A stretch of 59,969 bases of DNA, from assembly GCA_964642855.1 (NCBI GenBank), contig CAZXSK010000017.1:1-59969 (forward strand). Direction: 5' to 3'. The translations under genes were made by a program, and so were the position numbers. Below the pieces are notes generated by a model, which did not search any database, was not told where the DNA came from, and saw only the letters and a program-made list of their open reading frames with translations. Positions 8,622-18,045 of the stretch are shown here, one piece after another; the first letter of the stretch is position 1; each line of letters begins with the position of its first letter. The stretch is from CAZXSK01 sp964642855 (lineage in GTDB: Bacteria; Planctomycetota; Phycisphaerae; SM23-33).

Positions 8622-9455
8622 TTACAGCGAAATCTCCGCGTCGCCCGCGACGTTGCGGATATGCTCTGCGGCTGCGGCGTATTCCTCGGCCGAGGGCAGG
8701 TGTTCGAGCATCAGGGGCAGGTCGGGGTCGAGTTGGTCGAGCTCCTTCAGGAACACCGAGTAGTCCAGTGCGCCCAAGCCGGGCCTGCACTCGTCGAGAT
8801 GGACCAGATGTTTGTCGGCCAGTTGGACGTCCTTGGCATGCACGCTGCGAATGCGGGGGCCAAGGGCGCGGATTGTCTGCTGCAGGAGCGATGCGTTTTC
8901 GTAGTACCGCCGCGGCGAGTTGACGATGTTTACCGGGTCCAGGTGCACCGCGAAGCTGTCGCGGTCGATCGCCTCGACCAGTTCCATGTACGACTCGGCC
9001 GAGTCCGGCAGCGACCAACCGAGCATCTCCAGCGTGTAGCAGGTTCGCTTGGGCTGGACGGCGTCGACGATCCGCTGGACCGTGCGTACGATGATATCGA
9101 ACGTCTCGGAGGTGATGTTCGCCGGGTCGGGCCCGTTCCACTTAGGCCCGCGAGAGCCGGAGATATTCACGCAGCAGCGGGCGCCGACGCGTTCGGCCAG
9201 CTCCAACTGGCCGATACATTTGGCGATGTTCCGCTCGGCTTCGGATTCGTCCCGGCTGATCGGGTTGCTCCACGCGCCGACCTCGGCGATGACCAGGTCG
9301 GCTTGGCCGGCCGCGGATACATACTCCGAGACCGTCGCATCGTCAGCCGTGGCGTCGAGCGGACAGTACGCCGCGCGGTATCCCAGTTTCCGGTGGGCTC
9401 GGACCCACTGCTCGGGCGAGTCGACCTTCTCGAAGATCTTGCCTCCAAGACGCAT
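8622..9455 (-). CDS. Sugar phosphate isomerase/epimerase (xylose isomerase-like TIM barrel)
   Basis: The 277-residue protein has the AP-endonuclease-2/xylose-isomerase-like barrel signature, with four putative metal ligands in the usual order: Glu in CYTLEMLGW, Asp in AVHLDPVNI, His in IRSVHAKDV and Glu in LMLEHL. Relatives are isomerases, epimerases or dehydratases of sugars, keto-sugars or inositols. The start is supported by AAGGAG ten bases upstream. It ends a minus-strand run of three genes (15110 to 8622) whose first two encode heparinase-like proteins, with only 21 bp between it and the 803-residue gene. A role in processing the released sugar or uronate is therefore plausible. Confidence 0.85.
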   Translation of the reverse strand: MRLGGKIFEKVDSPEQWVRAHRKLGYRAAYCPLDATADDATVSEYVSAAGQADLVIAEVGAWSNPISRDESEAERNIAKCIGQLELAERVGARCCVNISGSRGPKWNGPDPANITSETFDIIVRTVQRIVDAVQPKRTCYTLEMLGWSLPDSAESYMELVEAIDRDSFAVHLDPVNIVNSPRRYYENASLLQQTIRALGPRIRSVHAKDVQLADKHLVHLDECRPGLGALDYSVFLKELDQLDPDLPLMLEHLPSAEEYAAAAEHIRNVAGDAEISL

Positions 9456-9476
9456 ACCTGCTCCTTGCAGCTGTCG

Positions 9477-11888
9477 CTACTCCAGGATCACCGTGCCGTC
9501 GGCGTAGCGGACCGTCCGCTTGCCGACGGTGACCTTGGCGTCGAGTCCTTCGCCTTCCACGCGGATCTCCGGGGCCTGGCCGTTCTGCAGCGTAAAGACG
9601 ACGAAATACGTCCCGTCGCCTTCCGCCTCGACGTCGTTCTCCAGCGGACCGCCGGCTACGAGCACGCCCGTGAGGTTTGCCCCTTCGGCGTCGCCCGTCA
9701 TGAACGAATTGCCAGAGACCTTCGCCCCGCCTTTCAAGGGTAGCGACCATCGCGTCTTTTTGCCCGACAAACTTTTCGGCAGCGTGACCTGATCGACCAG
9801 CACGACCAGCAGGTCCGCCCCGCTGACGCCGCTGGCGTCGACGGCCATCGTTCGGCGGGCGTCGATTCCGTAATCCAGCATCGGTCCCCAGCACTCCGGC
9901 CGGACAATGCTCTGCTCGGGGGTCAGATCCACCTTGCCTCGCTGCTTCTTGTCGATCTTCGACATGTACACCTCGGACATGTCCATGTCGACCACGCAGG
10001 TGCGGTCCTCGTAGGAGTTGCGGCTGGAGAGGATCTTCGCCCCGCGGCGGTCATTGAACGCGCTGTCCAGGGGCACCTCGATAAGGTACTGGCCGGAAAG
10101 CCACTGCTTGCCGAACCCCTGCAGGTGCAGCTCCGACTGCTTGCCGGACCGCTCGTGGTGGCAGCCGCCGAAGATGTTCGCCTTGAGGTTGGTGACCATC
10201 AGGATATCGCCCGAGTCTTTCCACTCCGGACGGAAGATGTAATGGCCCTTGGTGGGGTCCGGTGCGCACCACCGGAAGCTCTCGGCGGGCTTGGCCTCTT
10301 CGACATCCCAGGGGTACATGGCGAACGCGAAGGGCGCCAGCAGGCCGTGTTCGATGCCGAAGGTCTTGTTGCCCTTGACGCCCACGGTGCGATCGTAGAG
10401 GTATTTCACGCCGGGCATCATGTCGTCGGGGACGGTGTAGATCCCTGCCGACCAGAGCACCGGGTCGAGGTTGGGAACCTTGCCCGGCTGGGCTTCCATG
10501 AAGTATCCGGTCATCATGAAATCGCCGATCTCGCCTGCGTCGATTTTTCTGCCGGTGCAGTTCTCGTAGGCGGGCAGGAAGTGCGCCACGCCGCGCTGGA
10601 GGGTCATGACCTTGTAAAACGCCCCCTCCATGCCCCAGCCCGAGCGGCCGAGGCCCATCTCCAGGTAGCCGCGGATCTCGTAGGCAGCCTGGTCGGCGTA
10701 GAAGGCTGCTTCTTCCATGACTTCCCCGTCGGCGTTCTTCTCGCCGATGATCGCCAGGGCGCCGAGCCCGACGGCGCTCATGCGCACGCCGTTGTGGTTG
10801 GACCACGGGTTGGGGTTGAAACCGCTCATTCGCCCGCGGCCGAACCGGCCGGTGCGGCATTCGTGGATGCGCTGCTGGATCTCGCCGACGACCTTGGCGC
10901 GGAACTCTTCGTCCCACCCGTCGTGGCAGAGGTCGTAGGCAATCGCCAGGCCCTGGAGGCGTGGCCCGTGGTGGATGTCCTGTCCGATACCGATTCCGCC
11001 CCGCCCTGCGCGGTTGCTGAACATGGTGCGGTCGATCAGGTCGCGTGCCTGCCTGGCGTAGTCCTTGTTGCCGGTCATGAGGTAGGCGAAGCCCAGCCCC
11101 GCAGCCGGCCAGTTGCTGAACTTGTCATGCTGTGCGTTGATGCCCGCGCCGGCCATCTTCAGCGCCCGGGCGAGCATGGCCTTGCCGGTTTCGGTTTCCT
11201 TCGCGAGCTTTCGGAACCGCTTGAGATCGCTCTTGCGCATCGCCAGGCGGGGGTGTTCGCCGGGCTGGGGGGCTTCGAAACCCTTTTTCCTCTCGCCCGG
11301 CCAGGCGATGGTCATCTTGCCGGAGACCTTGCCGGCGACCTTGATCGCGGTGGCCTTCTCTTCCTCTTTCCGCTCATTCTCCTTCTTCTGCTGCTTCTTC
11401 ATCAGCTTCTGCATGATCTTGGCGGTGTCACTCTTGGGCTCGCCGGTGGGCTTGGGGCGGGGCAGCGTCAGCAGATCGCCCCCGATGGTGAACACACCCT
11501 CGTACGAGCCGCGGAAGATCTCGCCGTCGCGCGTGAGGTTGATGCGATACGTCGCCGTGCCGCCTCGGATCCAGGAGTCGGGCGCGACGTCGACGGTGAC
11601 GGTCAGCTTGCGCGTGTCGCCGTCGATCTCGCTCGCGATCACCTTGCCCTGATGCCACCCGCGGTTGAAGCCATGCGAGCAGCCCCAGAACTCCTCGGCC
11701 CACTGGCCGTTGCGGATGGGGATCTCCAGCACAATGTCGGCCCGGTGGCCGGTGTCGCGCCCGAGCGCGTCGGTCATGCGAAGCAACAGGTTGCCGTGCA
11801 GCTTGTCGCCATCGGCCGCGGCGAGAGGCCCTGCCAGTGCGGCCAGGACCGCGAAGGTCAAAATCAGAGGAATCGTCCTGCGTGTCAT
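9477..11888 (-). CDS. Secreted heparinase II/III-like protein
   Basis: The 803-residue protein starts with a signal peptide (MTRRTIPLILTFAVLAALAG..., cleavage after PLAA) and an AAGGAG site. An N-terminal beta domain (about 25-165) ends with the GSYEGVF motif. A lysine-rich linker with many KKQQKKE residues follows. Next come an alpha/alpha-toroid region (about 210-500, HPRLAMRKSDLKRFRKLAK onset) and a C-terminal beta-sheet domain. Where heparinases carry HxHxD, this protein has HHER (577-580). It shares its last 30 residues (GEGLDAKVTVGKRTVRY) and its N-terminal domain with the neighbour at 11955, so the two arose by duplication. Probable polysaccharide lyase or related secreted enzyme; substrate unknown. 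Confidence 0.8.
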   Translation of the reverse strand: MTRRTIPLILTFAVLAALAGPLAAADGDKLHGNLLLRMTDALGRDTGHRADIVLEIPIRNGQWAEEFWGCSHGFNRGWHQGKVIASEIDGDTRKLTVTVDVAPDSWIRGGTATYRINLTRDGEIFRGSYEGVFTIGGDLLTLPRPKPTGEPKSDTAKIMQKLMKKQQKKENERKEEEKATAIKVAGKVSGKMTIAWPGERKKGFEAPQPGEHPRLAMRKSDLKRFRKLAKETETGKAMLARALKMAGAGINAQHDKFSNWPAAGLGFAYLMTGNKDYARQARDLIDRTMFSNRAGRGGIGIGQDIHHGPRLQGLAIAYDLCHDGWDEEFRAKVVGEIQQRIHECRTGRFGRGRMSGFNPNPWSNHNGVRMSAVGLGALAIIGEKNADGEVMEEAAFYADQAAYEIRGYLEMGLGRSGWGMEGAFYKVMTLQRGVAHFLPAYENCTGRKIDAGEIGDFMMTGYFMEAQPGKVPNLDPVLWSAGIYTVPDDMMPGVKYLYDRTVGVKGNKTFGIEHGLLAPFAFAMYPWDVEEAKPAESFRWCAPDPTKGHYIFRPEWKDSGDILMVTNLKANIFGGCHHERSGKQSELHLQGFGKQWLSGQYLIEVPLDSAFNDRRGAKILSSRNSYEDRTCVVDMDMSEVYMSKIDKKQRGKVDLTPEQSIVRPECWGPMLDYGIDARRTMAVDASGVSGADLLVVLVDQVTLPKSLSGKKTRWSLPLKGGAKVSGNSFMTGDAEGANLTGVLVAGGPLENDVEAEGDGTYFVVFTLQNGQAPEIRVEGEGLDAKVTVGKRTVRYADGTVILE
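9517..9545. repeat. 29-bp direct repeat, copy 1
   Basis: This stretch is identical to 11998-12026 except for one base (CGCTTGCCGACGGTGACCTT start). Both copies encode the C-terminal DAKVTVGKR segment of the tandem heparinase-like genes. It marks recent duplication or gene conversion and is a possible recombination point. Confidence 0.8.
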
Positions 11889-11954
11889 GTTGTGCTCCTT
11901 GCATCATGCCGACCGGTTCGGCCGGCGTGCGTGGTTGCGTGTCGTCTCGTCGGG

Positions 11955-14900
11955 TCAGTCGTCCAGCACCAGGTGCCCGTCCTCGAAGCGGATCACCCGC
12001 TTGCCGACGGTGACCTTGGCATCGAGGCCTTTGCCGTCGACCTTCACGGCCGGGGGCTCGCCTTCCTGGATCGTCAGGATCACGAAAAACGTGTCGCCGC
12101 CGGTGGCGTAGATCGACTCGGCCGTGGCGGTGATCTGCGAGTTCTTGAAGCCCATCCACGAGGCGATGCGCTTGCCCGCCCCGAGCTCGACGTCCGACGG
12201 CGTGACGAACGTGCCCACCATCGACGCGTCGCCCTTGGTGATGGTGAACGACCGGTCGGCGAGCGTCACGCCTTCCAGGTCGGCCTTCTCGGTCTTCATC
12301 GGGAACCGCGTGCCTGTGGGAATCCGCTTACCCTTCCGGCGGAATGAGCTGAGCGTCGTATCCAGCTGCCACTGCCATGTGGGATTCTTTGCCCCGCGTG
12401 CGACGTCGACCATGGCGATCAGGCAGGGCGCGCCGCTCTTGCCGCTGTAATCGACCGCCACCGATCGGAATCCGTCGATGCCGATGTCCTTCAACTGCGA
12501 CGGGCGGAGGACGTTGAAGTACCGCTCATACAACTCGGGGTAGCGGCCTTTCTTGTCCTTCTCGCCGCCGGAGTAGACCTGCGAGAGGTCCATGGTCACC
12601 ACGGCCGACCCGCCGCCGAGGTTCTTGTAGTACGTCACCTTCGCGGAGGCGTCGTCGCGGGTCTCCTCCTGGAGGTACAGGATGTTCTCCTCGAACCGGT
12701 TGCCGCCGGGCTTGCCCTTGCCGTGCGACCAGACGTGCCCCAAGCCCATCACGCGAATGGTGCCCGCGTTCCGCCTGCCGCCAGAGCCGGACTGGTACGC
12801 CTTGGCGTACAGTTGCGTCAGGAAGTCGTCGCCGCCTTCCCAGCCGTTGCGGAAGGCAAACCATCCCGGGTCCGGGGCATACCACGCATGCGGCATGACC
12901 TTGCCCGGGTGTTTGGCCTGCATCTGCAGCGGGTAGTTCAGCAGCGCGTAGATCCGCAGTGTGTCGTACGGCTGATAGTCGTAGGGGCGTCTTGCGGATT
13001 TGAGGATTTCCTTCGGATTCGACGGGTCGCTGACGCCCGTCCGCCGCTGCCAGTCCCACAGGACGGCCGGTTTGTACTTCTGGGGCACGTAGGGGAACAT
13101 CACGGCGTAGAAGTCGGGCGCGGTGTCGCGCGTTTCGTGGTAGACGTCGCGGATCATGAACTCGGTCTCGCCGGCGATGTCCTGGCTGACGGCCTGGTTG
13201 CCTTCGTAGACGTGGGCGAAGACCTTCCGCGGGATGTAGTACTCGATATCCGGATACGGCGAGGCCTCGGTCGACAGGGCGTTGCGGTGGGCGAAGGCGT
13301 ACTTGTTCGGGCCTTCCATGGGCATGGGATTGGTCACGCCCATCTGGAACCCGCCCGTGCCGACAGCCTCGCGGATGGTGCGATACATCAGCCACTGGCT
13401 GAGCTCGTGCAGTTTCATGTAGCTCACGTCCGCGCCGTCGTGGCGCTTCCACTGGGCGAGGTCGAACTCGTAATCCTCGACGCGTTCCTTGTGGACGGCC
13501 CGCATGGCAGCCAGCGCTTCGCGGGCTTCCTTCTCGCTCATCTCGGTCAGGTGGGGCTTCATCAGGTGCTTGCCCCACGGCGTGGTTTCGGTGATCGACG
13601 CGACCACGAGCATCGGGTACAGGCCCTTTTCGAGCTTTACGATGTCCTTGTCGTCCAGCTCCTGGCCGTTGAGGAACACCCGAGCGCCGCCGAAGCCCGT
13701 CCGCAGGCGCACCCAGCGCGGCTTGTCGTTCTTGACCACAGTGAAGAAGTAACTCGTCGACCAGAAGATCCGGTCGGCGGCGTCGGTGATGGAGATCTGC
13801 CCGTTGTAGTAGAACTTCTTGCCGCTGGGCAGCGGGCGGAAGACCTGTTTCCGGTCGCCGTGTTCGAGCTTGTCGCCGGCTTGCGGACGCGCCTTGGCGG
13901 GCCCGCCCATGCTCTTGAGCGGGTCATCGCCTTCCTGGAGCTTGAACCCGGCTGCGTACAGCCACTGGCTGGGCAGCCTGCCGCTGCGGAAGCCCGCTAC
14001 CGGGGCGTCCTCGCCGGGCTTGTAGTCCTTGTCGGGCGGCAGGACCGGTTCGTCGGAGGCCACGCAGAACGCAGCCTCGGGTTTCTCGGGCTTCGGACCT
14101 TTCTCGCCGCGGATCGCCAGGCCCGCCAGGCCCGTACCGTAACTGATCGTGCCCGGATACGTGCTGGCCAGATGCCAGCCGATCTCCGCGTGGAACAGCC
14201 CGTGGGCATGGAAAATGCGATTGGACGTGTAGACCAGGTACTGCTCGACCTCCCGGCGGAAGTCCTCGTCCCAGGCGTCGTAGCACATGTCGTAGGCCAG
14301 GGCGATCTGCTCATGGCGCCAGCCCCACACCCGGCTTCGGATCATCTTGCTGCCGTTGTCCATGCTGGCCATGTGCTCTTCCACGAGCTTGCGAACCTTC
14401 CCGGGCAGGTCCTCGTCGCCGGTGAGCTGGTAGACAAACGCCAGGCCCGCAGCGGTCTTCATGCCCTTGACGCACTCCCGGCCGAAGGGGGTTTTGGCTT
14501 TCTTGCGGAGTTCCTCAAGGTCGCTCTTACGGAACAGCAGCCTGGGATGCTCGCCCGGGGCGGCGGGCTCGTCTTCCCGGACCTTCTTTCGTGGCGGGCG
14601 GATGTTTGCCCAGGCCTTGCCCCGAACCTTCTCGCCGCGGAATGTGCCCGAGAAATCCCCGGTGTACCGGTCGTCGGATGTCCGCTTGAGATCGACCTTA
14701 TAGATCGCCCGGCCGCCGGGAACCCACGCGTCGCCCCTGATCGCAAGCGACAACTGCAGCGAGAGCGCCTCCTGGGAGACCTCCGCCGACTCGATGCGTC
14801 CGGCGTGGTGGCCTACATTGAAGTTCCCCGCCATCGCCCAGACGCGCTGCCAGACGCCGCCATCACGACGGATATCCATCAGCAGCGAGGGGGAGTCGGC

Positions 14901-15110
14901 TTCGGGCTTCTCGCCCTGGAACAGGGCAGACTTCAGCAGCAGGTCGACCTCGATGTTCTCCAGGTCGATCTTCTCGGGCACGAGGTCCACAAAGACCTGC
15001 GCGTCCTGGCTGGTATCGCGAGCCTCGTCTGCCCGGCTACCGATTGAGAAGGCGACCAATACCGCAGCGGCCGCCACCAGTCCGAAGAATCCACGGACGA
15101 TGCGCTTCAT
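11955..15110 (-). CDS. Large secreted heparinase II/III-like protein lacking the HxHxD motif
   Basis: The 1051-residue product has a signal peptide (MKRIVRGFFGLVAAAAVLVA..., cleavage after SRA) and an AAGGAG site 9 nt upstream of the ATG. An N-terminal beta domain ends with GDFSGTF, as in the 803-residue paralogue. An alpha-helical barrel follows from about residue 190 (HPRLLFRKSDLEELRKKAK). It is interrupted at about 330-500 by an insertion that looks beta-rich (FYYNGQISITDAADRIFWS). At the point where family members have HxHxD, this protein reads YQSGSGGRRN (from residue 772), without histidine or aspartate. The C-terminus matches the paralogue. It may be a binding protein or an enzyme with another mechanism. 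It is the promoter-proximal gene of the 15110-8622 run. Confidence 0.78.
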   Translation of the reverse strand: MKRIVRGFFGLVAAAAVLVAFSIGSRADEARDTSQDAQVFVDLVPEKIDLENIEVDLLLKSALFQGEKPEADSPSLLMDIRRDGGVWQRVWAMAGNFNVGHHAGRIESAEVSQEALSLQLSLAIRGDAWVPGGRAIYKVDLKRTSDDRYTGDFSGTFRGEKVRGKAWANIRPPRKKVREDEPAAPGEHPRLLFRKSDLEELRKKAKTPFGRECVKGMKTAAGLAFVYQLTGDEDLPGKVRKLVEEHMASMDNGSKMIRSRVWGWRHEQIALAYDMCYDAWDEDFRREVEQYLVYTSNRIFHAHGLFHAEIGWHLASTYPGTISYGTGLAGLAIRGEKGPKPEKPEAAFCVASDEPVLPPDKDYKPGEDAPVAGFRSGRLPSQWLYAAGFKLQEGDDPLKSMGGPAKARPQAGDKLEHGDRKQVFRPLPSGKKFYYNGQISITDAADRIFWSTSYFFTVVKNDKPRWVRLRTGFGGARVFLNGQELDDKDIVKLEKGLYPMLVVASITETTPWGKHLMKPHLTEMSEKEAREALAAMRAVHKERVEDYEFDLAQWKRHDGADVSYMKLHELSQWLMYRTIREAVGTGGFQMGVTNPMPMEGPNKYAFAHRNALSTEASPYPDIEYYIPRKVFAHVYEGNQAVSQDIAGETEFMIRDVYHETRDTAPDFYAVMFPYVPQKYKPAVLWDWQRRTGVSDPSNPKEILKSARRPYDYQPYDTLRIYALLNYPLQMQAKHPGKVMPHAWYAPDPGWFAFRNGWEGGDDFLTQLYAKAYQSGSGGRRNAGTIRVMGLGHVWSHGKGKPGGNRFEENILYLQEETRDDASAKVTYYKNLGGGSAVVTMDLSQVYSGGEKDKKGRYPELYERYFNVLRPSQLKDIGIDGFRSVAVDYSGKSGAPCLIAMVDVARGAKNPTWQWQLDTTLSSFRRKGKRIPTGTRFPMKTEKADLEGVTLADRSFTITKGDASMVGTFVTPSDVELGAGKRIASWMGFKNSQITATAESIYATGGDTFFVILTIQEGEPPAVKVDGKGLDAKVTVGKRVIRFEDGHLVLDD
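11998..12026. repeat. 29-bp direct repeat, copy 2
   Basis: Second copy of the repeat at 9517-9545, with one mismatch, in the 3' end of the 1051-residue heparinase-like gene. Confidence 0.8.
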
Positions 15111-15289
15111 GGATGCGTCTCCTTGCTGACTGTGCCGGCCCTGGCGGAGTGTCCGCCTGTCTCTTGAACACGCCGGCGCCCCGGATGTGTTGCGCGCTTC
15201 GGCGTTTCCTGAATCGCAGGACCACGGCGAGCCGTCCTTGCCGGCGAAAGCGTGTTCTCGATGCTACCGACGGAAAAGACGTGGGGAAC

Positions 15290-15322
15290 GCAATATCGCG
15301 CCGAATTGCTGCAATTTCGCGC
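15290..15322. promoter_or_regulatory. Direct repeat GCAATWTCGCGC, 21 bp apart, in a divergent promoter region
   Basis: GCAATATCGCGC (15290-15301) and GCAATTTCGCGC (15311-15322) differ at one base and are offset by 21 bp, two helical turns. They lie in the 352-bp gap between the divergently transcribed heparinase-like gene (start 15110) and GH2 gene (start 15463). Candidate operator pair for a regulator controlling both directions. Confidence 0.5.
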
Positions 15323-15367
15323 AAACACGCCGCTGCACTCGGTCGGTTTTGGATTGGTCTTGACTCT

Positions 15368-15379
15368 CGCCATATGGCG
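15368..15379. promoter_or_regulatory. Perfect 12-bp palindrome CGCCATATGGCG
   Basis: The palindrome lies three bases after a TTGACT hexamer (15360-15365) and 83 bp before the GH2 start codon. It could be an operator overlapping a plus-strand promoter, but I see no good -10 hexamer at 16-18 bp. Confidence 0.35.
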
Positions 15380-15462
15380 CGGAAGGTAGCTCTGCAGACG
15401 TACCACCCTGGAGCGTTGCGCCTCTTGGGGCGCTGCGGAAATCTGCTGCCGGCGAGGAAACC

Positions 15463-17271
15463 ATGAGTGACATGCCCCGAAGCGAGTACCCCAGACCCCA
15501 GTTCAGGCGGGACCGATGGCTGTGCCTTAACGGAACGTGGCAGTTCGAGACGGACCCGGGCGATACCGGCCTGGAGCGTGGGCTCACCGGCCGGGAGCTG
15601 GCCGGGGAAATCACCGTTCCGTTCTGTCCCGAGTCGGAGCTTTCCGGCGTGGGATGCGTCGATTTCATGAACGCCGTCTGGTACCGCAGGACCGTGACGA
15701 TTCCGCCCGACTGGCAGGGCGACGACCTCACCGTGTTGCTGAACTTCCAGGCGGTCGATTACGAAGCCACCGTCTGGGTCAACGGCCGGGAGGTCGGGCG
15801 GCATCGCGGCGGGTTTACGCCTTTCACGTGCGATATCGGCGGGGTGGTGAAGCCCGGTGAGCAGGTGACGATCGTCGTGCGGGCGCTGGATCTTCCCGCC
15901 TACCACCCGCCGTGTGGCAAGCAGACGATGGACCGGTTTGCCAACTGGGGCTGTCACTACACGCGGACCACGGGCATCTGGCAGACGGTGTGGATGGAGC
16001 CGGCCGGGCGGACGCGCATGCAACGCCCCCGCATTACGCCCGACGTTGCGGGCAGGCGATTCCTGGTGGAAGTGCCCATCCTGCGTCCACGGGCAGGTCT
16101 GACGCTGCGCGCAACCCTGCGCGATCAGGCCGGCGATGTCGCCCGCGCCGAGTCAGAAACGGCCATGGGCTTCACCCCGCAGGTAGAGCTGTCGATTCCC
16201 GAGGACCGCGTTCGCCTCTGGCAGCCGGGGCAGGGCGCGCTGTACGACATCGAACTTCAACTGCTCGACGAGAACGGGCGGGAGATCGACCGGGCGACCA
16301 GCTACGCGGGCCTGCGCAGCGTGTCGATTGACGGTCTTCGGATGCTCATCAATGGCCGCAGCGTTTTTCAGCGGCTGGTGCTGGACCAGGGCTACTACCC
16401 GGACGGGATCATGACGGCCCCGAGCGACGAGGCGCTGCAGCGCGATATCGAGCTGTCGATGGCTGCGGGATTCAACGGTGCGAGGCTTCACCAGAAGGTG
16501 TTTGAGGAACGATTCCTTTACCATGCCGACCGAATGGGCTACCTCGTCTGGGGCGAGTTCGGCGACTGGGGCTGTTGGCCGGATGACCGCCCGGAGAAGC
16601 CCGTGGCGCATCAGTCGATGGTCGCGACGGTCAGCCAGTGGTGCGAGGTGCTTCGGCGGGACTATTCGCACCCGTCGATCATCGGCTGGTGCCCGCTGAA
16701 CGAAACGCGAAAGCATCGTGGGACCCGCATGACTACCCTGGACGACCTGACGACGGCGATGTTCCACGCAACCAAGGCGGCCGACGCCACTCGTCCCGTG
16801 CTGGACGCGTCCGGCTACGGCCACCGGGTTGCCGAGGCTGACGTCTACGACTGCCACGACTACGACCAGGACCCGGCCTCGCTGCGCGAGCGCCATGCGG
16901 GAACAGCCGACGGCGAGGTCTACGTCAACAAGGGGGACGTGTCGACCTGGTCGATCGCCTACAACGGCCAGCCATATTTCGTCAGCGAGATGGGAGGCAT
17001 CAAGTGGTCACCGAAGCAGGGCGCGGAGAACACGGCCGAGTCGTGGGGCTACGGCGACGCGCCGCGCAGCGAGCAGGAGTTCCTGGAGCGGTTCGAGGGG
17101 CTGATCTCGGCACTGCTGGAGACACCGGGGATGTTCGGCTACTGCTACACGCAGCTAACGGACGTATTCCAGGAGCAGAACGGTGTGTACGGGTTCGACC
17201 GGTCGGTGAAATTCGAGCCGTCGAAGCTGGCGGCCATCCAACAGAAACCCGCAGCGATCGAGACGGATTAG
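15463..17271 (+). CDS. Glycoside hydrolase family 2 protein
   Basis: The 602-residue protein has the three-domain GH2 layout. A jelly-roll sugar-binding domain (about 15-185, LNGTWQFETDPGD and VWVNGREVGRHRGGFTPF) is followed by an immunoglobulin-like domain (about 190-295) and a TIM barrel (about 300-600). The general acid/base is Glu414 in WCPLNE and the nucleophile is Glu509 in VSEMGG. This supports a beta-galactosidase, beta-glucuronidase or related exo-acting retaining enzyme. No signal peptide is visible, so it probably acts in the cytoplasm on imported oligosaccharides. GAGGAAACC precedes the ATG. It is divergent from the heparinase-like run and shares its regulatory gap. Linkage specificity cannot be read from sequence. 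Confidence 0.88.
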   Translation: MSDMPRSEYPRPQFRRDRWLCLNGTWQFETDPGDTGLERGLTGRELAGEITVPFCPESELSGVGCVDFMNAVWYRRTVTIPPDWQGDDLTVLLNFQAVDYEATVWVNGREVGRHRGGFTPFTCDIGGVVKPGEQVTIVVRALDLPAYHPPCGKQTMDRFANWGCHYTRTTGIWQTVWMEPAGRTRMQRPRITPDVAGRRFLVEVPILRPRAGLTLRATLRDQAGDVARAESETAMGFTPQVELSIPEDRVRLWQPGQGALYDIELQLLDENGREIDRATSYAGLRSVSIDGLRMLINGRSVFQRLVLDQGYYPDGIMTAPSDEALQRDIELSMAAGFNGARLHQKVFEERFLYHADRMGYLVWGEFGDWGCWPDDRPEKPVAHQSMVATVSQWCEVLRRDYSHPSIIGWCPLNETRKHRGTRMTTLDDLTTAMFHATKAADATRPVLDASGYGHRVAEADVYDCHDYDQDPASLRERHAGTADGEVYVNKGDVSTWSIAYNGQPYFVSEMGGIKWSPKQGAENTAESWGYGDAPRSEQEFLERFEGLISALLETPGMFGYCYTQLTDVFQEQNGVYGFDRSVKFEPSKLAAIQQKPAAIETD

Positions 17272-17287
17272 CATTCCAACCCGGCGA

Positions 17288-17968
<681 letters not shown>

Positions 17969-18045
17969 GCGGAAAGTCTGTCTCCGGGAAGGGGCATTCT
18001 ACGGACTGTGTCCGTGTTGTGCATCGGCAATTGTGCCCCGGGCAA

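Noticed and set aside
10125..15047. Plus-strand ORFs of 740 and 774 residues across the heparinase-like genes
   Set aside because: They are mirror frames of the minus-strand genes, with no recognisable motifs and no ribosome-binding site.
15360..15390. Full sigma-70 promoter built on TTGACT before the GH2 gene
   Set aside because: The -35 is fair, but no hexamer resembling TATAAT lies 16-18 bp downstream.
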